A stretch of 64,000 nt of DNA, from the NCBI RefSeq assembly GCF_034190915.1, contig NW_026947484.1:76587482-76651481 (forward strand). Direction: 5' to 3'. Numbering within the stretch: position 1 is the stretch's first letter; each line of letters opens with the position of its first letter. The translations under genes and the position numbers were made by a program. Below are positions 57,966 through 64,000 of this stretch, in pieces. Source of the stretch: Cavia porcellus (Eukaryota; Chordata; Mammalia; Rodentia; Caviidae). The notes beneath the pieces were generated by a model. The model was given only the letters and a program-made list of their open reading frames with translations. It ran no database searches and was not told where the DNA came from.

Positions 57966-60228
57966 AAAGAGCGCGTCTCTCAGGTGGGCTGCGCCTCAGG
58001 CCGAAGTCAGCTTTGGGTAGGTTAAGGCAGGAGGGGGACTGACCACTGTGGCATGACTCAGCTCTTCCTCGATGACACAGAAACCGTTCCCTGAGGCGGG
58101 GTGCTGTGGGGCCCTGAGACTGACTGAGGGAGGCAATGACAGGACCCTGCAGGCTACGTGAATGAGTAGAATCTTAACCCTACCGGGGATGGGTCACACC
58201 AGTACCATCCTGGTTATGCAGAGGTTTTCCATTACACTGGGGCCCTGAAGCATTAAAGACTCAGGGTGTTGGGGAAAATAAGCTCCTTTCTATGTTCTTT
58301 GGGAAGCAGTTTGTACTTTGCAAACTTGCACCCCTCAAACATGTGGTGCCTCAGGGCTCCTGACAACAGATTGCAGGCTGCAGGACACACAGTTTCCTGC
58401 TCAGAAGGTCTAGGGAGAGCCTAGGCATTAGACTGGGGGTGTGGAGAGCCCACTGTGGGAAGCAGTGCCCTGCAGAGGCTGCCAGGAGGTGGCTGGGACC
58501 ACTGCCTTCCACTGCCCATGCCTGCCGAAGGGTGTGAGCCCCAAGGGTACGCTCTCACTTGGCTCTGTGGGCTTTTAGCATTGAACTTTTTTTGCCCCCA
58601 TTTCCCAAGACTAAGCCTTTCCCAATGGAATGTCTATTCCCTAATTTATAAGTTTTGCAACAATGCTACTGTCTAACAACTTTCTACAGCTTGCACAAGA
58701 AAGTGAGTGTTTATAAATCCTGCATCCATCCACAATGGGGCTACAGAATTCAGCCTAAGGCCTTGGTTTGAATTGCAGCAGTCTTATATGAAAAAAAATG
58801 GCCTGCACATTGCACTTAGGCAGAAAGAAATCTTCCTCTATGCCCACAGCGCCTCTCCGCAGGCTCACAGTCTGCTTTGAAAGCCCCGCAAGCTGCAGAG
58901 AGCAAGCAGCCCCGAGCCTCAGTTCCACCCTCTGTTCTAATTCTGCACTTGGCAGTGGCCACAAGGATCCTTCCAGACAAGACAGCGGTCACTCTGGGTC
59001 CTCCTGCCAGGCCTGAGGAGGAGGCATCTGTGTGCAGAAGGCACAGGGCCACAGAACAGTCGCCAGCTCTGGGGATCTCTGCTGAAAGGCACAGGATGTC
59101 TGCCCCAGCTTGGGGCTCTTTGGACGCTGAGATGAGAGGAATAACACAAAGTACAGAGACCAGCCTTTCACCAGGAGACCAGAGCCAACCTGTCTCTGTT
59201 TCCTTCCTCCACCTAAAACCAGTCTTGGAGAGACAAGATTTGTTTCTAAAAGTACAGCTGAGACTGACCACTGGGAGGCCTTGGCTGGCCACAGGAATGT
59301 CACTGACGGTCACCACATGTCATCCCATCGTCATCAGGCCACATGTTCTAACACAACCCAACTACCAGACACATGGGGGCTGACTCATAAATCCTGCCAT
59401 CGGCGTTGGTCTGTATCACCTTTTGAAGGGCAGACCTTTGATGTACCTCTCTATGGCAGAGTTTAGGGATTCTCACTCAAACAGACAATAATCGAAGAGC
59501 ACAAGGGTCTTGGATTCAGGAGTGTTTTACCAAATTCTTCCAAGTGCTTCTAACCCACAGTGAACATTAGCAGGGCCCACCAGGGCCTTTGCATACTAAG
59601 AGCCCTCTGAAGGTTAACTTCCGCCTGCCTGTACATACGCTAACTTCTATACGGGAAGGAGTTTATCCAGATGCCAACGTGGTAACAGACCAACACCTCC
59701 ACCACCCAGGTAGACAGGGTGCTTATTAGTCCCATCGATGGAAATAAAGCCATCACTCTCGGGTTCTGCTTCCTCCTCTCCTGCCGAGCCTAACAGTGAA
59801 TGGCTTTCACTTCATATGTTTTCATTCTCTCAGATTAAATATATCTGTAGCACTCAAGACAAGTAGAAGATACGCAGGTTGGGACGACCTGAGCAGGCAG
59901 CCATCTGCAGGGATTTATTTTGTTTGAAGGTACAAGCTGCTTCAGAGAGCTTTTCAGAGAGCACGCCTCTGATTTCTCAGTGAGCTCATCAGCGGTCTGT
60001 GATGAACAGCACACAACAGTGAGCATTTCCCAGTCATGTGTGGGTGGCCACGGACATGGCTCTGGTGGCCTTGGCCAGTCGTAGCTGTGCACTGACCTCA
60101 GCTGGCTTTGCTCAGGCCATAGGGAGGATTTCATACAGCTTCATGGGACCCCACTGACCAGCCAGGCTGCCCAAACGTGTTCTAGTAGCTGAACAACAAC
60201 GCAAGAAGTCAAGTGGATGAGGATTGTT
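57966..60228. other. Intergenic stretch without recognised gene
   Basis: The segment 58816-59383 is open on both strands (166 and 168 codons), but neither translation shows a known domain or a splice context, so it is not called. No named repeat seen. Confidence 0.4.
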
Positions 60229-60344
60229 GTGTTTTATTTTGCAACAGGGTCTCACTTTGTAGCTCAGGTGGGCTGCAAATTCATGATACTCCTGCCTCAG
60301 CCTCCAAGCGCTGGGCGAGCAGGCATGTGCCACTGTGCCCAGTC
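60229..60344 (-). repeat. B1-type SINE, antisense
   Basis: GCAACAGGGTCTCACTTTGTAG, GGGCTGCAAATTCATGATAC, CAAGCGCTGGGCGAGCAGGC and GTGCCACTGTGCCCAG. Confidence 0.9.
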
Positions 60345-61160
60345 TTCTTGGGAGTGAGGCTCAGATCTGGAACCCTGTCAGTTCTATGGCATCATTTTGG
60401 CCCAAATTCAAAGAGATTAGGAAATGAATTCTTTAGCGAAAGAAATGATAAACGCAATATGCCAGACAGTTCGGGTGCAGAGAGCAGTAGAGGATCTGGA
60501 AACACAGAGCGCAGTAAACCCCTCAGTTTTTGGGGTCTCCCCCAGGGCCAGTTCTGGCCAGGACTGGGGCGCTCCAGAGACCCTGTTTTCTAACCTGACA
60601 CCTGTGGGAGGGGGGCAGCAGCTGTGGCTGCCTGGAGGTGAGTGTTGTCTGCAGAGCGTCGCATGGGGACCCCTGAGCCACACCATCACCACCCTGTGAC
60701 TGTCACCATGGGGACGCAGCTAGACACATCCGCCACAAAGCAGCTGCTCACTGACAGGGAGGGAAAGACAGAAAATGGAGCTGTGCAGAATCTGTCTGTG
60801 AGGAAGCGGTATGTATGTACTCCCGCTTTCATGGTTGCCTTTCAGAAGGGAAGGTGGTTTCACAAGGCAGATTCTGCAAGAGGCCCGGGACGAGGTGCTG
60901 CTGATGGGGAACCAGAGAGCCCACACTTAAGGCTTAAGGAAATGGCCTGCCTCTGCCTTCAGTTTCCTACCTCAGAGCCACATAGGGAGCCGGGCCACGC
61001 AGTTCCCCGATTCTTAGCTGAACACTCGCTTCCCCACCAGCCCCGGCTGCTCCTGACTGCCAGCCTGGGAGGTTTCAGGGTCATCTCTGAATTCTTGTCC
61101 ACGTGTGTGCTCTGAGGCGGTCTTACACCAACAGTCTGGCTTAGTCTAAGGCCAGGAACT
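60345..61160. other. Intergenic stretch without recognised gene
   Basis: Moderately GC-rich. A 157-codon + frame at 60642-61115 has no recognisable domain. No repeat identified. Confidence 0.4.
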
Positions 61161-61328
61161 AAAAGGCATCCCTCGCTGGGCATGAGGGTGCACGTCTGTG
61201 ACCACAGCTTTTGGGAGGCTGAGGCAGGAAGATCTGTGCGACTTCGACTTCAAAGCCATCCCGAGCTACATAGAGAAACTATCTCAATAAAATAAAATAA
61301 AATAAACTTATGTAAAATAAAAGGCATC
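61161..61328 (+). repeat. B1-type SINE with target-site duplication
   Basis: GCTGGGCATGAGGGTGCACG, TTTTGGGAGGCTGAGGCAGG, GAGCTACATAGAGAAACTATC and an AATAA-repeat tail (61174-61318). Perfect 10-bp direct repeat AAAAGGCATC at 61161-61170 and 61319-61328. Confidence 0.95.
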
Positions 61329-61660
61329 ACCCTTGAGCAGAGCCACCCTCATCTGCCGAGTTTGAGAGGGACCTGGAGAGGCTGCCACGGAAGCAGAGAT
61401 GAGTTCTGTTTTCAAAACGATGTGGGTCTGAGTGCTGAACCCAAAGCCCAGCAAGCAGCGCAGAGCAACACATTCGCGAGTGAACTGGAAGCCAGGAATG
61501 TTATTAATTCAGTCAACTAAGTAGGTATTTCTTCAGCTAAACTAACTAGATGCGCACCCCGGTTCCTCTGTGAGGGACCCATCAAGGAGGGAGAGGCTGC
61601 GCGGAGTCCTAGGGTCCCAACCAGCGTGCAGACCCCAGCCCCGGGCAGCCTGAACCCGCC

Positions 61661-61674
61661 GCGCCCCCTAGTGG
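61661..61674 (-). promoter_or_regulatory. Consensus CTCF-type binding motif
   Basis: GCGCCCCCTAGTGG, which is exactly the reverse complement of CCACTAGGGGGCGC, the vertebrate CTCF core (CCASYAGRKGGCRS). It lies in a short GC-rich block with several CpGs in the KANK1 downstream intergenic region. Motif direction is on the minus strand, pointing towards KANK1. Binding is inferred from the motif only. Confidence 0.75.
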
Positions 61675-61899
61675 CCAGTGGTGGACATAGCCACGCCCGA
61701 GTCAAGCAACCAACCACACACACAAGGAAGGATGGGCAGGGTACCGCGCTGCAGGACAGACCAGAACCCTCAGCAGAAGTGCTGCAAAACATGACAGGCC
61801 ATCTGGACGTTTGTCCCGAGCTGCGTTATCGTGCTCATGCAGAGGACGACCCTGCTAGAGCTGGAAAGGAATGAGGTATGTACTGCAGATGTGCGTATG

Positions 61900-62005
61900 A
61901 GGCAGGGTTTTACTGTGTAGTGGAGATTGGCCTTGAACTCTGCAGTCGCCCCACCTCAGCCTCCTGAGTGCTGGGATTACTGGTGTGCAACACCATGCCC
62001 AGCTG
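61900..62005 (-). repeat. B1-type SINE, antisense
   Basis: GGCAGGGTTTTACTGTGTAG, GATTGGCCTTGAACTCTGC, CTCCTGAGTGCTGGGATTAC, CACCATGCCCAGCTGG. Confidence 0.93.
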
Positions 62006-62014
62006 GTCCCTCTG

Positions 62015-62236
62015 CTTTTGCTTGCTCTAGGTATCTCATATAAGTGCAATCATGATAATTGATCTTTTATAATTGGTTTCTCTTAGCATAATGTCGCTAA
62101 GGTTCACCCACATTACAAACTATGTCAGAAATTCATTCCTTTTTATGGCCAATTGTATTTCACCACATGGATATGCCATCTTTCACTCACTGAGTCATCT
62201 ATGGGTGGACATCTAGGTTGTTACCAGCACTCTATT
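62015..62236. repeat. L1-derived fragment (ancient)
   Basis: TGGTTTCTCTTAGCATAATGTCG, AAGGTTCACCCACATTACA, CAGAAATTCATTCCTTTTTATGG and GGTGGACATCTAGGTTGTTACC, the frequent segment of old L1M copies. It is interrupted at its right by a B1. Confidence 0.7.
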
Positions 62237-62237
62237 A

Positions 62238-62351
62238 ATTTTTTTAGACAGGTCTTGCTGTGTAGTTCAGACTGGCCTCAAACTTCAAGTGATCTTCCTG
62301 TCTCAGCCTCCTGAGTGCTGGGATTACAGGTATATACCACCAGGCCCGGCA
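62238..62351 (-). repeat. B1-type SINE, antisense
   Basis: TTAGACAGGTCTTGCTGTGTAG, CAGACTGGCCTCAAACTTC, CTCCTGAGTGCTGGGATTAC, CACCAGGCCCGGC. Confidence 0.93.
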
Positions 62352-62579
62352 CAAATACCCTATTTAAGAACGAGCAGACCAAAGTTCTAATGGGCTCAAA
62401 GTGACCCTCACTTCAGTGAGAAGCCTGGTCAGAGAGACCAGACCTGCGGCCTCCTGGGCCAAATCCTTTGGTCATTACTGCAAGCTTTTGAGAGCCTACC
62501 ATGCCTTGACACTCTTTTATTTCACATTCTGCTCTGGGTTTAGTGGTGAAAAATAAAAACAAACTTTATATAGAGCTAA

Positions 62580-62815
62580 TGACATACCACGCTCTGTTTG
62601 GAGAGCTTTTTCTGTTAAGATACTTTCTCCTCACCACAGCCCTCTGAGCTAGTTGTATATGGTTACTGTTCCTCTGTTACAGATGAGATAAACACACACA
62701 CAGAGTGGTTAAATAAGCTGCCCAAGGCCACACAGCCATCAAGCAACAAAGCCAGCCCTGTCTGACTCCAGGGACCCTGCAGGGCATTGCTCTGCCACTC
62801 TGCCTCATTTTCCTT
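62580..62815 (+). repeat. MIR SINE (ancient)
   Basis: CTCACCACAGCCCTCTGAGC, CTGTTACAGATGAGATAAAC, GGTTAAATAAGCTGCCCAAGG, CCACACAGCCATCAAGC, TCTGACTCCAGGGACC. Its end abuts the ID insertion at 62826. Confidence 0.85.
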
Positions 62816-62825
62816 TTTTATTTTA

Positions 62826-62907
62826 TCTTTTTGGTACCAGAAATTGAACTCAGGACTTTGCACTTGCCAGGCAGGTGCTGTGCTCCTGAGCTGTATCCCT
62901 GGCCCTC
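62826..62907 (-). repeat. ID SINE, antisense
   Basis: TTTTTGGTACCAGAAATTGAAC, GCACTTGCCAGGCAGGTGC, GAGCTGTATCCCTGGC. Diverged, inserted beside a MIR. Confidence 0.88.
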
Positions 62908-64000
62908 TGCCTGTTTTTAGAAAGAAGAGCATTCTTCACCAAAGACATTGTAGTTCTCAAATTCCAGACGGGAAGTGTCAGCTAAGATGCTCTTCATCTG
63001 AAATTCGCAAAGCCAAGGTTCCCCTCCACCCCTCCCAGGGAGAAGAGATTGCAGAGTCATGGGATGAATTCTGCAGCCAGGATCGTGGAAGGAATGAAGT
63101 TTGTGCACTGAGTTCTGCTGTGCTTGTCTTACCCGGACATGAATGACCCCAAGTTCCACGTGGACATGCAACGGTCTCCTCAGTGGAGATCCCAGCCCAG
63201 GACAAAGGCTAATGGAACCCCTCAAGTAGCACGGTTCCCCTCACACATTCCAGACTGTCATTAGATGTGGAGGTGTGGATCTGGAGGTGCCCTGCTCTGA
63301 AAGCAGTTACCCCGCTTCCAGGTGCCTGGACCCCACATTCCAACATACGATGGTGGCTACATCAGTGTTTACCCGGCAAGCTGCAAAGCCCCGAGCGTCC
63401 TGCAAGCTTCCAGAACCCTGCCCTAGTTCTGTTTAGGACTTGTGACTCATGGAGTAGGAAGACAGAAACTTCTAGAAAAACCAGAGAGAATCCATGGTTG
63501 CTTTCTCCAAACCTGTTACCGTTGGGAAAGTGAGCAATGCAGGCATCACTGCCACCGGAGGGAAGACAGGAGCAGGACAGGGGCCTGCTGTCGCCAGGAA
63601 CACAAACAAGGACACTTAGCTTCCAGGCTCTGTGGAGAAAAGATACTGGGACGCCCGAGCTCCCAGGGACTCTGTGTCCTTGCAGTGTGGCTGTCAGGTT
63701 CTCCAGGTCGTGCTGTAGCCAGCAAGTCTGGGGACTTGAGCTGATCAGTCAACAAGAGCAGAGCTTCCTGACCCGCTGCAGTGCTTCAGGCTGCAGCTCT
63801 GATAAGACCCCCCCAAGGTGCCCTTCTGCGGCACCCTACTCGATGACTCTGGCTGTTTCCTCTGGGGAAGGATCACCTGCCAGGCAGGGCCACATTGTTG
63901 CCTGCATTAGAGCAGAGGAACTGCAGAAATCAGGTGTGTGGGGCAGGCAGGGACAGGGGACTGTTCTCCCTCACAGCCTGGGTCTGCCGTTTCAGTACCA
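62908..64000. other. Intergenic stretch to window end, no gene recognised
   Basis: No exon, RNA gene or named repeat recognised. Short open frames on both strands lack protein-like signal. Confidence 0.4.

Noticed and set aside
58480..58500. Possible second CTCF-like motif (CCAGGAGGTGGC)
   Set aside because: It deviates from the core at an important position, too weak to call from sequence alone.
58816..59383. Overlapping 166- and 168-codon open frames on opposite strands
   Set aside because: Open in both directions, which reflects base composition. No recognisable domain, no splice sites or promoter I can point to.
53746..64000. DMRT1 coding exon expected downstream by human synteny
   Set aside because: No DM-domain cysteine/histidine pattern was found on either strand, so the gene probably starts beyond the window.

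Overview
This window is mammalian nuclear DNA carrying most of one gene, KANK1 (KN motif and ankyrin repeat domains 1), on the + strand. The organism looks like a non-murid rodent. Tailed ID (tRNA-Ala/BC1-type) SINEs with near-intact target-site duplications, monomeric B1 elements and B1-dID composites lie beside ancient MIR, L2, MER5A, L1 and MaLR copies. A beaver/kangaroo-rat/squirrel-like lineage fits better than mouse or rat, but I cannot fix the species.

Layout. Positions 1 to about 24.05 kb are non-coding, taken as KANK1 upstream intron, with scattered repeats. These include a full-length MaLR element with two LTRs (19776-21859) and an inverted LTR of the same family just upstream of it. 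At 24.06-24.36 kb a CpG-dense block ends in a good splice donor (24288) and is read as an alternative KANK1 promoter with a first exon. The large KANK1 coding exon follows (25990-28662). After an 11.5 kb intron come nine further coding exons (40176-52991), then the stop codon and a 3' UTR ending near 53.75 kb. From there to 64 kb is intergenic sequence with SINEs, an L1 tail, a MIR and one consensus-perfect CTCF-type motif (61661-61674).

The ten coding exons join without frameshift or internal stop. They give 1340 residues plus one split codon, so only about a dozen N-terminal residues (the first coding exon, presumably upstream of position 1) are missing from a protein close to the usual length of about 1352. 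In order the protein carries the KN motif (talin binding), a basic stretch, coiled coils (liprin-beta1 region), a 14-3-3-type RKRSYS motif, a long low-complexity segment with a recurring R-[ST]-[VI]-x-x-G motif, an acidic linker and five C-terminal ankyrin repeats (KIF21A region).

I see no mobile or accessory gene system, no second protein-coding gene and no structural RNA gene. The observations most worth a second look are the alternative promoter and its unusual open frame, the motif array inside the big exon, the extreme GC3 of one ankyrin exon, the inverted MaLR LTR arrangement, the CTCF-type site, and two LTR-like repeats with internal duplications that I could not classify.
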